The notes: generated by a model not told the origin, from the sequence alone. A stretch of DNA of 35,620 bases from 2-01-FULL-33-17 sp964401705 (GCA_964401705.1 CAYNZJ010000005.1:1-35620), one strand, 5' to 3'. Shown: positions 6,571 to 14,840, counted from the stretch's first letter. Translations and numbers: made by a program.

Positions 6571-7035
6571 ATGACAAATCAATTAACACATCAAACAAGA
6601 GGTTCTGTGAAAAAAACCAAAGCCCGAGACTGTAATCTTTATGTATTAGTTACCTGTAATGGTAAACTATGGCTGGATGTTAAGAAAAATGAAACAACCG
6701 GGAATGTTGAGACACAGATACTTGGACTTAAATCCAATTTAGGGAAAAATTCCAAGTGTGAGGCCGTTAAAATGATACAACAAAAGCTGGGGATAGAAAT
6801 TAAAGAATCAGATCTTGTGGAAAAAAGATTCACAAATTTTTCTGATAAGCTTAATAATGTTTCTCAAAAATGCTTAGTGTTTCATCTTAGTTTAAACGAT
6901 GAACAACATTCAAACATCAAAAAATCAGACAAAATTCCGTTTGATATAAATTATATAAAAGCTGAATTTGCTCCAGGGGGTATGCCGCTGAAACAAATTT
7001 CTGCCGGTATATTAAGCCAGGTTAAACTAAGTTAG
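6571..7035 (+). CDS. hypothetical protein with Nudix-like fold lacking catalytic residues
   Basis: A 154-residue protein. The segment LYVLVTCNGKLWLDVKK resembles the first strands of a Nudix domain. GLKSNLGKNSKCEAVKMIQQ then leads into KLGIEI, aligning with the Nudix box by position, but the RE and EE residues are Lys-Met and Gln-Lys, so metal binding should be lost. Ser-Gln-Lys-Cys-Leu-Val-Phe-His-Leu and the later Phe-Asp-Ile-Asn-Tyr-Ile fit the remaining strands. If this reading is right it is a pseudo-enzyme, perhaps a nucleotide-binding sensor or regulator (inference). It lies 26 nt after its partner gene and ends before a strong terminator. It has no signal peptide or membrane segment. 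Function unknown. Confidence 0.75.
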   Translation: MTNQLTHQTRGSVKKTKARDCNLYVLVTCNGKLWLDVKKNETTGNVETQILGLKSNLGKNSKCEAVKMIQQKLGIEIKESDLVEKRFTNFSDKLNNVSQKCLVFHLSLNDEQHSNIKKSDKIPFDINYIKAEFAPGGMPLKQISAGILSQVKLS

Positions 7036-7057
7036 CTCAAGTTCCTTATTTCAAATA

Positions 7058-7091
7058 AACTACCATCTACTTCGTAAATAGTTTGGTAGTT
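7058..7091 (+). other. hairpin preceding the 7092-7134 terminator
   Basis: AACTACCA (7058-7065) pairs perfectly with TGGTAGTT (7084-7091) around an 18-nt loop. It abuts the terminator hairpin that follows, giving a tandem-hairpin 3' end for the accessory operon transcript. Confidence 0.55.
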
Positions 7092-7134
7092 AGCCCTGTA
7101 TTCGTCGCGTAGACGGTTTACATGGGCTTTTTTT
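7092..7134 (+). terminator. Rho-independent terminator of the accessory operon
   Basis: AGCCC-TGTA pairs with TACA-T-GGGCT (one bulged T). Inside it CGTC pairs with GACG around GCGTA. A run of seven T starts at 7128. It overlaps the stop codon of convergent relA by 2 nt. Confidence 0.8.
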
Positions 7135-8584
7135 ATTTCTGATTAAAAGAAAGTAAACGAGAAAGTAGAGAATTTTGTTTTAAATATTTTTCAATATGTT
7201 TGCGGGCGATGCTACTTTTAACAAAAGATAGCCATTTACTGGATGGATTTATTTTTTTATTTATAATAATTTTTACAACATCTCCATTTTTTAATTTATA
7301 ATCCAATTTGGCATATTTACCATTTACTTCACCAGCTTCGGCATGCATACCAATTTCACTATGCACATTAAAAGCAAAATCCAGTACGGATCCACCTTCG
7401 GGTAAATTTATAATTTCACCTTTTGGGGTAAAAGCAAAAACCCGATCATGGAAAAAATCAGTTTTTAGATTTTTAAAAAAGTTATCAATATTTGTTTCGT
7501 CTTGCTGGGCATCGCGTAATTCTTTAATCCAAGCGTACTTTTCATCATTACCATTGATGTTTTCTTTATAAGCAAAATGAGCAGCCAAACCATATTCAGC
7601 TTCTTGATGCATTTCAAGAGTTCGAATTTGGATTTCTATAATTGAACCAGTATCGGTAATAATTGTTGTATGAATTGAACGGTAACCATTGGGCTTAGGT
7701 AGTGCTATATAGTCTTTAATACGTCCTGGAAGAGGTTTATAAGTACCATGAATCAATCCTAATGCTAAATAACATTCTTCTATATTTTTGACAATTACAC
7801 GCATTGCAATAATGTCATAGACATGGTTTATATCCATTTGGTATTTTTCTAACTTTTTCCAAAGAGAATATAAATGTTTTTCACGGTGATCGATTTGAAT
7901 ATTTTTTAAATTGTAATCATTAAAAATTTTCTTTAAATTTTTTTCAACTTTCAAAAGCTCGGGCATTGCAGTATCTGTTCGAGATTCTCTTAAGATTTTT
8001 GTTTTTTCATATTCTTGGGGGTATGCATAGGGGAATGCCGCATCTTCTAGTCGGCCTTTTAATTTACCCATTGAAAGCCTATCCGCTAATGGAGCATAAA
8101 CTTCAAGAGTCTCCAGTGCAATTCTTTTTTGTTTATCAGGGCGAACATGCTGCAGGGTTTCAATATTGTGTAGTCTATCAGCTAATTTAATTACAATTAC
8201 ACGCATATCATCAGCAATTGATACAAAAAATTTTCTCAAATTTTCAACGTTTCTTTGTATCCCAGTATATTTAACTGTACCTAATTTTGTAACACTTAGT
8301 ACAAGGTTTGTAATTTCATCACCAAAAACTTGACGCATTTCATCTTCTTTTACTTCTGTATCTTCTAGTACATCATGCAAAAATCCTGCAGCAATTATTG
8401 TGCTGTCCATACCTATTTCTGCTAAGTTTTTAGCTGTGGTAAAAACATGCACAAAATAAGGTTCCCCACTTTTACGCAGTTGGCCGTTATGGGCAATTTT
8501 GGCAAAGTCATAAGCTTGGGCGATTAAATCCCTGTCTTTTTTTGTAAACTTTTGAGTATTAAAAATAGTCTCAATTTGTGGCAT
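7133..8584 (-). CDS. relA/spoT: RelA/SpoT-family (p)ppGpp synthetase/hydrolase
   Basis: A 483-residue bifunctional-type RSH protein. The hydrolase domain has the metal-binding His70-Asp71 in GFLHDVLEDTEV and DRLHNIETL further on. The synthetase domain has DIIAMRVIV, the substrate loop GRIKDYIALPKPNGYRSIHT and EIQIRT with the later AEYGLAAH. A TGS domain (VFAFTPKGEIINLPEGG) follows, but the C-terminal helical, zinc-finger and ACT domains of long RSH proteins are missing. The start at 8584 was chosen over an in-frame TTG at 8602 because the latter lies upstream of a TATAAT (8591-8596) that sits exactly 6 nt before the ATG. The gene follows topA by 20 nt with its own promoter inside the gap. Confidence 0.92.
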   Translation of the reverse strand: MPQIETIFNTQKFTKKDRDLIAQAYDFAKIAHNGQLRKSGEPYFVHVFTTAKNLAEIGMDSTIIAAGFLHDVLEDTEVKEDEMRQVFGDEITNLVLSVTKLGTVKYTGIQRNVENLRKFFVSIADDMRVIVIKLADRLHNIETLQHVRPDKQKRIALETLEVYAPLADRLSMGKLKGRLEDAAFPYAYPQEYEKTKILRESRTDTAMPELLKVEKNLKKIFNDYNLKNIQIDHREKHLYSLWKKLEKYQMDINHVYDIIAMRVIVKNIEECYLALGLIHGTYKPLPGRIKDYIALPKPNGYRSIHTTIITDTGSIIEIQIRTLEMHQEAEYGLAAHFAYKENINGNDEKYAWIKELRDAQQDETNIDNFFKNLKTDFFHDRVFAFTPKGEIINLPEGGSVLDFAFNVHSEIGMHAEAGEVNGKYAKLDYKLKNGDVVKIIINKKINPSSKWLSFVKSSIARKHIEKYLKQNSLLSRLLSFNQK

Positions 8585-8590
8585 AAATAA

Positions 8591-8596
8591 ATTATA
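8591..8596 (-). promoter_or_regulatory. extended -10 box of leaderless relA promoter
   Basis: On the minus strand TGTGC precedes TATAAT, an extended -10. It ends 6 nt before the relA ATG. Nearly the same string, TGTGCTATAAT, occurs before murE. Confidence 0.7.
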
Positions 8597-8604
8597 GCAC
8601 AAAT

Positions 8605-10884
8605 TTATTTTCCTATTTTATCAGGTCTATGGTTTGCACATTTATTATTACTACATCTTTCGGGTATTGTTTTCGTGCCTTCCATCATGAGTGAATTACA
8701 TACTTTGCAAATGTTGCCAGTTGGTTTGGCTTTGATAGCATTTTTACATTTTGGATAATTTGTACAAGAATAAAATATTCCAAATCTTCCGCGTCTTTCC
8801 ATCATTGTGCCATCCTTACACATTGGGCATTTTACACCACTATCTTTCTTTTTCTTTTCTTCTTCGTCCTCTTCAATGTATTTACATTTTGGATAACGAG
8901 AACATGATATAAAATTACCAAACCGGCCTTCACGAATTACCAGTTTACCTAATTCAACAACTTTCTTTTTCCTACTTTTTCTTATACTACCATCTTTGTT
9001 TAAAACTTCTTTTTCAATTATTGGGGTCCCACATTTAGGGCATGGACGGCCAATGTCTTTGGGTCCTTCCATAATAGATCCGTCAATTTTTCTTGCACCC
9101 ATACACTCTGGGTAGTTAGCACAAGAATAAAATTTACCATTTCTTGCTAGTTTAACAATCATACTTTTACCACACACTGGGCATAAAACATCATCTGGGG
9201 CTAGTTCCATTGTTGTAGCTTTTTCTAGTTTGTCTTTAATTTTTACATCTTTAAGAAAAGGAGTGTAGAATTCTTCCAAAGTTTTTCTGTATTCTCTTTT
9301 ACCATTTGCTATGTCATCTAATTCATCTTCCATTTCTGCAGTAAAAGTATCGGAAATATATTTAGTAAAATGCTCTTCCAAAAAGCTTGAAACAACATCT
9401 CCAGTATCAGTTGGAATTAATGTTCGGCCCTCTTTAATAACATAACCGCGATCTTCCAATGTTGCCATGATAGATGCATATGTTGATGGGCGCCCAATAC
9501 CACGCTCTTCTAATTCTTTAATTAATCCAGCTTCAGTATAACGGCTAGGTGGCTGGGTTTGCTTTTCTATTTGGCGAGCCTCTATTAAATCAAGATTATC
9601 TTTAATAGCAAGTTTCGGTAATATTGTATCTTCACCTTTAGCCCCAGCGTCAGCCAATAACCACCCAGGGGATATTACTCGAGACCCATTAACTTTATAA
9701 ACTGGGATATCAGTGGCTCCGTTAGGTAGGATATCAATTCTGTTTCTCGCCATCACAGCATCTACCATTTGACTAGCTAATGTTCGGGCGCGGATTAATT
9801 CGTATAACTTTTTTTCTTGATCATTTGCACCCAGGAATTTATTTTCAGGATGAGTTGGACGGATAGCTTCGTGGGCTTCTTGAGCATTTTTAGATTTAGT
9901 TTTATAAACTCTAGTTTGAACCAAATCTTTTCCAAATTCTTTTGTAATTGTATTAGTTATACTTTTTACGGCTTCAACAGATAAATTTGTCGAGTCGGTT
10001 CGCATATATGTAATGTGTCCAGCTTCATAAAGTTTTTGAGCTATTTGCATAGTTCTAGATGGGGCCAAGCCTAGTCTTGAGCTTGCGGTTTGTTGCAATG
10101 TTGAAGTTGTAAAAGGAGCCCGCGGGCTACGTTTTTCGTTCTTTTCAGTAATATCAACTACATGCCATATTTTTTCATTGGCGGCTTTGTTTATCCTTTC
10201 GGCTTCTTTTAAATTATCAGGTTCAATACTGCAAGTTGCACTCATTATTGCGCCAGATTTTGTTTTGACATCAGCTTCTAATACAAAATATGTTTCTGGA
10301 ATAAAAGCTCTGATTTCTCTTTCTTTCTCCATTATTATACGCAGTGCCGGGGATTGAACTCGCCCAGCCGATAGCCCATAACGAACCTTTTTCCAAATTA
10401 TTCCAGATAAATCATATCCAACTAATCGGTCCAGCACCCGACGAGCTTCTTGGGCTTGGCGTAAATTAGTATCAATATCTCTTGGTTCTTTTAAAGCATT
10501 TAAAACTGCATCTTTTGTAATTTCATGGAAAGTTGCACGCTTGATATCTTTAGTCTTAATCTTCTTATCCTGTTTTAATAGTGTTTCTAAATGCCAAGCG
10601 ATAGCTTCACCTTCGCGGTCCGGGTCGGTAGCTAGAATTATTTTGTCGGATTTTTCTGCCAAGCTTTGGAGCTCGCTTATTACTTTTTCTTTACCCCGAG
10701 AAATTTCGTAATGAGGGACAAAACCCGCAGGAATATCAATAGCCATTTTGTTAGACTTTGGTAAATCACGAACATGGCCCACACTCGCGCGGACTGTAAA
10801 TTTTTCAGTAGAAGTTCCGTCCAAATATTTTTCAATAGTTTTGGCTTTGGAAGGTGATTCAACAATGACTAATGTTTTACTCAT
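8605..10884 (-). CDS. topA: DNA topoisomerase I TopA
   Basis: A 759-residue type IA topoisomerase that relaxes negative supercoils. The TOPRIM domain starts the protein (TLVIVESPSKAKTIEKY), and its acidic triad is in DPDREGE (87-93). The nucleophile is Tyr293 in ITYMRTDSTN. The segment GIGRPSTYASIM is a conserved core motif. The C-terminus carries four Cys-rich zinc ribbons (each Cys-x2-Cys with a later Cys pair, from about residue 580), the usual DNA-binding tail. Length is typical. The gene is preceded by about 300 nt without another gene and with possible leader structure. It is followed by relA on the same strand after 20 nt. Confidence 0.97.
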   Translation of the reverse strand: MSKTLVIVESPSKAKTIEKYLDGTSTEKFTVRASVGHVRDLPKSNKMAIDIPAGFVPHYEISRGKEKVISELQSLAEKSDKIILATDPDREGEAIAWHLETLLKQDKKIKTKDIKRATFHEITKDAVLNALKEPRDIDTNLRQAQEARRVLDRLVGYDLSGIIWKKVRYGLSAGRVQSPALRIIMEKEREIRAFIPETYFVLEADVKTKSGAIMSATCSIEPDNLKEAERINKAANEKIWHVVDITEKNEKRSPRAPFTTSTLQQTASSRLGLAPSRTMQIAQKLYEAGHITYMRTDSTNLSVEAVKSITNTITKEFGKDLVQTRVYKTKSKNAQEAHEAIRPTHPENKFLGANDQEKKLYELIRARTLASQMVDAVMARNRIDILPNGATDIPVYKVNGSRVISPGWLLADAGAKGEDTILPKLAIKDNLDLIEARQIEKQTQPPSRYTEAGLIKELEERGIGRPSTYASIMATLEDRGYVIKEGRTLIPTDTGDVVSSFLEEHFTKYISDTFTAEMEDELDDIANGKREYRKTLEEFYTPFLKDVKIKDKLEKATTMELAPDDVLCPVCGKSMIVKLARNGKFYSCANYPECMGARKIDGSIMEGPKDIGRPCPKCGTPIIEKEVLNKDGSIRKSRKKKVVELGKLVIREGRFGNFISCSRYPKCKYIEEDEEEKKKKDSGVKCPMCKDGTMMERRGRFGIFYSCTNYPKCKNAIKAKPTGNICKVCNSLMMEGTKTIPERCSNNKCANHRPDKIGK

Positions 10885-11144
10885 CCCGATAGAGATAGGA
10901 ATTGCCTAATCGTATAGATTAGTTCTTCTTACCTGATTTAATAAATAATAATTTTTTTAACATTTGAATGTAATTAGGCATTTCCGTAGTTACTTTGTGT
11001 ACCTAAAACATAGTCTAGCATATTTTTAAATTTATAATAAATATGTAAAATTAACTGATTAATCTCTAACGGGACTATACACTATTTTAAATTGCAAACC
11101 CAGACACTTATAAGTATAAGTCTACGGGCACGTAAAATAAAAAA
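10885..11144 (-). promoter_or_regulatory. gene-free stretch upstream of topA with possible structured leader
   Basis: No convincing gene lies between topA and the terminator at 11145. CTAATC (10906-10911) can pair with GATTAG (10917-10922) around GTATA. Alternatively TGCCTAAT (10903-10910) can pair with ATTAGGCA (10973-10980). The two pairings are mutually exclusive, as expected of a switch in a topA leader, but this is weak evidence. CTCTAACGGG near 11066 resembles one arm of the serS leader hairpin. Confidence 0.35.
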
Positions 11145-11167
11145 AGTCAGGCTGGTGTTGCCTGACT
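11145..11167 (-). terminator. Rho-independent terminator of the 11193-11627 gene
   Basis: AGTCAGGC (11145-11152) pairs perfectly with GCCTGACT (11160-11167) around a 7-nt loop. On the minus strand the hairpin is followed by a run of T. Confidence 0.8.
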
Positions 11168-11192
11168 CAAGATATTGGTATTTTCTTAAAAA

Positions 11193-11627
11193 CTAAAAAC
11201 TCTTAAGCTCTTGTATCATCCATTTGTTCCGTAGCATTTTTTCTGCTATAAACATTACGAATTCTCGTTGCTTTCTGCTTACAGCATTTATTAATGACTT
11301 TATTGTTGAAAGTGTATTTAATGCCCAAACTGAAATTCGTTGTTTTACTGGTTTGTGTTTTAAAATTTGTTCTGCAATCATTGCTGGTGGTCTCATTTGT
11401 AGTCCTTTGTTCATTTTTCTTTTTAGATTTTTTAAAAATTCATGAACATTTTTTGTTGCTCCGATGATTCCGGTTTTTAAAAATTCTTCAACGGTTTTTA
11501 TTTTCCGTTTTTTTAAGTATTTCCTGCTCTCAGGGCAAGACACAAACATGTGAATTGGGGCGCACAACTCTACTTCTCTTTTAAATCGCTTTTTCTTTCT
11601 TTTAGGTTCTTCAGTTTTAGTTTGCAT
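11193..11627 (-). CDS. basic hypothetical protein with possible helix-hairpin-helix region
   Basis: A 144-residue, very basic protein opening with a Lys/Arg tract (PKRKKKRFKRE). Residues about 25-70 (APIHMFVSCPESRKYLKKRK, then IKTVEEFLKTG) resemble the helix-hairpin-helix of RNA polymerase alpha C-terminal domains (LKRAGINTVEEL type). The resemblance is weak, and this could be another small nucleic-acid-binding protein. The second half is helical and Lys-rich. It is a single-gene unit with its own promoter (11651-11678) and a clear terminator. No membrane segment is present. The coding nature is supported by those flanking signals. Confidence 0.75.
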   Translation of the reverse strand: MQTKTEEPKRKKKRFKREVELCAPIHMFVSCPESRKYLKKRKIKTVEEFLKTGIIGATKNVHEFLKNLKRKMNKGLQMRPPAMIAEQILKHKPVKQRISVWALNTLSTIKSLINAVSRKQREFVMFIAEKMLRNKWMIQELKSF

Positions 11628-11650
11628 ATATTGTTGATTTTATTACCCAT

Positions 11651-11678
11651 ATTTTATACCGATACTGGGATATGTCAA
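11651..11678 (-). promoter_or_regulatory. sigma-70-type promoter of the 11193-11627 gene
   Basis: On the minus strand, TTGACA (11673-11678), a 16-bp spacer, then TAAAAT (11651-11656). An alternative TATAAA lies at 11653-11658. The predicted leader is about 17 nt. Between it and the end of dprA, CCCTGTAGT (11680-11688) can pair with ACTACGGGG (11697-11705) with one wobble; this may serve dprA as a weak terminator but has no T run. Confidence 0.6.
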
Positions 11679-11704
11679 CCCTGTAGTAGATAATCACTAC
11701 GGGG

Positions 11705-12550
11705 TCAAACCCTACGGAAATAGCCGGCGTCTTCAATTATTAGTCCGCGAAGCTCCATTATCATAAGTAAACTATTTATTTCATTAGCTGGGTTATCACA
11801 CTCGCGAATTATTTCATCCCGAGTCATAGGCTCACGGAGAATATCTAATATTACTTTTTCATCATCCGAGATATCATTTCGTTTAATTGGGGATTTTACA
11901 TCAAATCCCAAAGCCAGCAAAACATCATTTGCGGACATTACCGGCATTGCACCTTGGGATAATAAATAATTTGTCCCGCGTGAAGTATCTGAATATATTG
12001 ACCCTGGCACAACTAATACATCTCGATTATATTCCAATGCTAACCGCGCAGTTATTAATGTTCCAGATTTTTCCTCGGCTTCAATTATTAATACTGCATC
12101 ACTATATGCTGCCATTAACCGGTTTCTTTGAGGAAAACTATATTGTGTTGCTTTAAAATCTGGTGGAAATTCTGCTACCAAACATCCACCGGATTCTACA
12201 ATTTTGTCCGCTAGCTTTATATTGGTCTGTGGATGAATAGATTTTTTGTCCAGTCCTGACCCTGGGAAAGATGTTGTGTACATACCGTGCTTTAATGCTT
12301 CTTCATGGACCAAACTATCAATCCCCAATGCAAGTCCTGAGACTATATTAATAGGGTAGCCCACAAGCCCAGCAATAATATCGCACACTACTTGTTTACC
12401 ATAGCTACTGTGTTTGCGAGACCCAACAATAACTAAATTTTTTAAATTATCAGGGGGAAGTTTGCCACGAATAAAAAGTCTTTTTGCTGGCTGAGAAATT
12501 TCAGTCAATCTTTTTGGAATTTCATTACTGTTTAATTCCCGAATCTCCAT
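11705..12550 (-). CDS. dprA: DNA processing protein DprA/Smf
   Basis: A 281-residue DprA, which binds incoming single-stranded DNA and loads RecA during natural transformation. The Rossmann-like core shows IVGSRKHSSYGKQ (41-53), IVSGLALGIDSLVHEEA, FPGSGLD, FPQRNRLMAAYSDAVLIIEA and SGTLITARLALEYNRDV. A C-terminal winged-helix segment (ISDDEKVILDILREPMTRDE onward) follows. The N-terminal SAM-like domain of longer DprA proteins is reduced. The ATG at 12550 was preferred over an upstream in-frame start at 12616 because conserved sequence begins here and the upstream 22 residues overlap the serS promoter region. It is divergent from serS. It fits the competence systems retained by many CPR bacteria. 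Confidence 0.92.
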   Translation of the reverse strand: MEIRELNSNEIPKRLTEISQPAKRLFIRGKLPPDNLKNLVIVGSRKHSSYGKQVVCDIIAGLVGYPINIVSGLALGIDSLVHEEALKHGMYTTSFPGSGLDKKSIHPQTNIKLADKIVESGGCLVAEFPPDFKATQYSFPQRNRLMAAYSDAVLIIEAEEKSGTLITARLALEYNRDVLVVPGSIYSDTSRGTNYLLSQGAMPVMSANDVLLALGFDVKSPIKRNDISDDEKVILDILREPMTRDEIIRECDNPANEINSLLMIMELRGLIIEDAGYFRRV

Positions 12551-12574
12551 GTTTATATATTTTACTATTTTTGC

Positions 12575-12580
12575 TATACT
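12575..12580 (+). promoter_or_regulatory. extended -10 box of serS
   Basis: TGC followed by TATACT forms an extended -10. Transcription would start near 12587, leaving a leader of about 125 nt, unusually long for this window. Confidence 0.5.
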
Positions 12581-12593
12581 ATTGCTATATGTT

Positions 12594-12713
12594 ATCCCGT
12601 TAGAAGCCACGATCACGAAGATTAAAATGGGGTATATATAAAAAGGTATTATTAAATTAATTTAAAGCATTAACGATACTAAATGTAGATCGTGACCTGC
12701 TTCTAAACGGGAT
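12594..12713 (+). promoter_or_regulatory. long-range hairpin in the serS leader covering the start codon
   Basis: ATCCCGTTAGAAGC (12594-12607) pairs with GCTTCTAAACGGGAT (12699-12713) with one bulged A. CACGATC (12608-12614) then pairs with GATCGTG (12688-12694), leaving a 4-nt bulge on the 3' side. The A and T of the serS ATG (12712-12713) lie in the stem. The 73-nt loop is AT-rich. It may be an RNA that controls serS translation, or a MITE-like repeat with terminal inverted repeats. No T-box signature is present. Confidence 0.6.
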
Positions 12714-13980
12714 GTTAGACATTAAATTCATTCGCGAAAATTCCGATATTGTTAAATCCGCAATTACTAAAAAGCACATAACTTTGGATTTGGACCAGTT
12801 AATAGCTCTTGATGATAGACGTCTTGAAATACTTAAAATCGTCGAGTCTCTTCGTGCGGAACAAAACGAAGCTTCACTTTCTATTATGGGAGCCAGTCCC
12901 GAAGAAAAAACCCAAATCATCAAAGAAATGACTCTTTTAAAAGAAGATCTTCAAAAAAATGAAAATGAGCTTCGAGAGACTATGATCTCATGGCAAAAGA
13001 TGATGCTTGAAGTTCCTAATGTTCCAGATGTTTCAGTCCCAGACGGGGATAATGATGAAGATAATGTGGAAATAAAATCTTGGGGTGAAATTCCAAAATT
13101 TGATTTTGAAATAAAAGACCATATACAATTGATGGAAAATCTTGATATGGTAGATTTTGATCGGGGGATTAAAGTTTCTGGTTTTCGAGGATACTTTATG
13201 AAAAACGAGGGAGCGCAATTATTTTTTGCACTATGGCAATACTTTTTAAATTATTTTATTGCTCAAGGTTACACTCCTATGATTGTGCCGTCACTTGTTA
13301 GAAAAGAATCATTAATTGGTACAGGGATGCTTCCACAATCAGAAGATGATTTGTATAAAGTTGGTAATGATGAATATTTAGCTGGTACAGCCGAGGTTGC
13401 AACCATGGGTTATTATATGAACGAAGTAATTGAGCATTCTGATTTACCCAAAAAGTTTATTTCTTTTTCACCATGTTTTCGTGCTGAAGCTGGTAAACAT
13501 GGAGCCGACACCAAAGGTATAATTCGGGTTCATGAATTCTTTAAAATCGAACAAGTTATTTTAACCGAAGCTAGCCATGAAGAATCAGTTAAATGGCACG
13601 AAGAAATTACTGCCCATGTTGAACATTTAATGCAAGAATTAAAATTACCATATCATGTTGTAGTTAACTGTGGTGGGGATTTAGGGCTTGGACAAGTTAA
13701 GAAATACGACATCGAGGCTTGGATGCCATCACAAAACAAATATCGCGAAACTCATTCATCATCATATTTTCATGATTTTCAAACTCGTCGACTAAATATT
13801 AAATATCGTGATGATGATGGCAAACTTAAATTTGTCCATTCGTTAAACAACACTGCTTGCGCAACATCAAGACTGCCTGCAGCACTGATTGAAAACTATC
13901 AGCAACAAGATGGGTCAATTATAATTCCAGAAGTTTTGCGTCCATATATGGGCGGTAAAGACAGAATAACTAAAAAATAA
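12712..13980 (+). CDS. serS: seryl-tRNA synthetase
   Basis: A 422-residue class II synthetase that charges tRNA-Ser. The N-terminal long coiled-coil arm (about 25-100) binds the tRNA. Motif 2 is in FRAEAGKHGADTKGIIRVHE followed by FFKIEQ, and TAEV in GTAEVATMGYY helps serine binding. Motif 3 is SLNNTACATSRLPAALIENY with PEVLRPYMGG. Length is standard. The ATG lies within the 3' arm of a leader hairpin, so its accessibility may be controlled. ftsQ follows after 2 nt and dus after that, so these three form an operon. Confidence 0.97.
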   Translation: MLDIKFIRENSDIVKSAITKKHITLDLDQLIALDDRRLEILKIVESLRAEQNEASLSIMGASPEEKTQIIKEMTLLKEDLQKNENELRETMISWQKMMLEVPNVPDVSVPDGDNDEDNVEIKSWGEIPKFDFEIKDHIQLMENLDMVDFDRGIKVSGFRGYFMKNEGAQLFFALWQYFLNYFIAQGYTPMIVPSLVRKESLIGTGMLPQSEDDLYKVGNDEYLAGTAEVATMGYYMNEVIEHSDLPKKFISFSPCFRAEAGKHGADTKGIIRVHEFFKIEQVILTEASHEESVKWHEEITAHVEHLMQELKLPYHVVVNCGGDLGLGQVKKYDIEAWMPSQNKYRETHSSSYFHDFQTRRLNIKYRDDDGKLKFVHSLNNTACATSRLPAALIENYQQQDGSIIIPEVLRPYMGGKDRITKK

Positions 13981-13982
13981 AC

Positions 13983-14840
13983 ATGAATAGTCGTGACCTT
14001 GTAAAACAAAAACAAGCAGTACTTTACGAAAGACGTGAAGCTGGAGCAAGGCGCAAAAGAATATTCTTTTTTATTATTTTTATTATTTTAGTTGTTTCAT
14101 TTTTTTATTTAATTCGGCAACCATTTTTACGAGTGCATAGTGTAAATGTAGTTGGTTATGGATTAGTCGATGATTATCAAGTCAAAGAATTTGTTAATTC
14201 AAAAATTGCAGGTTATAAATATTTTATCATTCCTAATGATTCTTTAATTTTTATTAAAAAGGAAAATTTACAGAATAAAATTTTAGAATCTTTTCCAAGA
14301 CTTTCGGATGTAAATATTTACGTTGGTAAAGTATTAAAAATAGAAACCCAAGAACCAGTTTTCCAGACTATATATTGTGGGTTAGATAATAATTTAAAGG
14401 TTAGTTCAAAATGTGTATTAATTCATTTAAATGGTAAAGCTGGTTCATTTGCTCCGGATTATGCTTATATGCCGTTGTTTACTTTTTTTAGTGGAAGAGA
14501 TTCCCAAATAACATTGGGTGAGCAAATAATTGACCCAACAGAAATAAAAAGAATCACAGAATTAAGATATGAAATAAATTCATATGGTATGGATACCTAT
14601 GGTTATGTTTATGGAGCAGATTATGATGAGGTTTTATTAGATACTGGTTATGAATTTAGTGATTTACCTAGAATTCGTTTATTGCCTAATGCTACCAGTA
14701 AAGACATTAATTTAACTTTAGGAGTTTCTATAAATGATCCTGTTGTTAAAAAATTACTTTTAGAAAAAATAGATGACTTATCCTATATCGATTTACGGTT
14801 TGAAGGCCAAGTTGTGTACAAGAAAAAAGGGGAAATATAA
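13983..14840 (+). CDS. ftsQ: FtsQ/DivIB-like cell division protein
   Basis: A 285-residue bitopic protein. A basic cytoplasmic N-terminus (about 1-26) precedes one membrane segment (about 27-44), then a POTRA domain beginning FLRVHSVNVVGYGLVDD and a beta domain. This is the FtsQ/DivIB layout; FtsQ links FtsL/FtsB to the division machinery and acts on the periplasmic side. Sequence similarity beyond the POTRA start is low, so the call rests on topology and motif. It starts 2 nt after the serS stop with no Shine-Dalgarno. It is separated from the ftsL-ftsI block at 30-32 kb, unlike the usual dcw cluster. Confidence 0.8.
   Translation: MNSRDLVKQKQAVLYERREAGARRKRIFFFIIFIILVVSFFYLIRQPFLRVHSVNVVGYGLVDDYQVKEFVNSKIAGYKYFIIPNDSLIFIKKENLQNKILESFPRLSDVNIYVGKVLKIETQEPVFQTIYCGLDNNLKVSSKCVLIHLNGKAGSFAPDYAYMPLFTFFSGRDSQITLGEQIIDPTEIKRITELRYEINSYGMDTYGYVYGADYDEVLLDTGYEFSDLPRIRLLPNATSKDINLTLGVSINDPVVKKLLLEKIDDLSYIDLRFEGQVVYKKKGEI

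Noticed and set aside
4825..7035. parS sites and replication origin near parB
   Set aside because: No match to TGTTTCACGTGAAACA and no DnaA-box cluster seen by eye.
8585..8602. TTG start of RelA/SpoT upstream of the ATG
   Set aside because: The -10 box lies within this stretch, so it would be untranscribed; family similarity starts after the ATG.
12551..12616. N-terminal extension of DprA from 12616
   Set aside because: It runs back over the serS promoter region, and its composition differs from the conserved protein.
12588..12711. T-box riboswitch in the serS leader
   Set aside because: There is no T-box sequence (AGGGTGGNACCGCG type), no specifier-loop arrangement and no terminator/antiterminator with a T run; only the long-range stem is supported.
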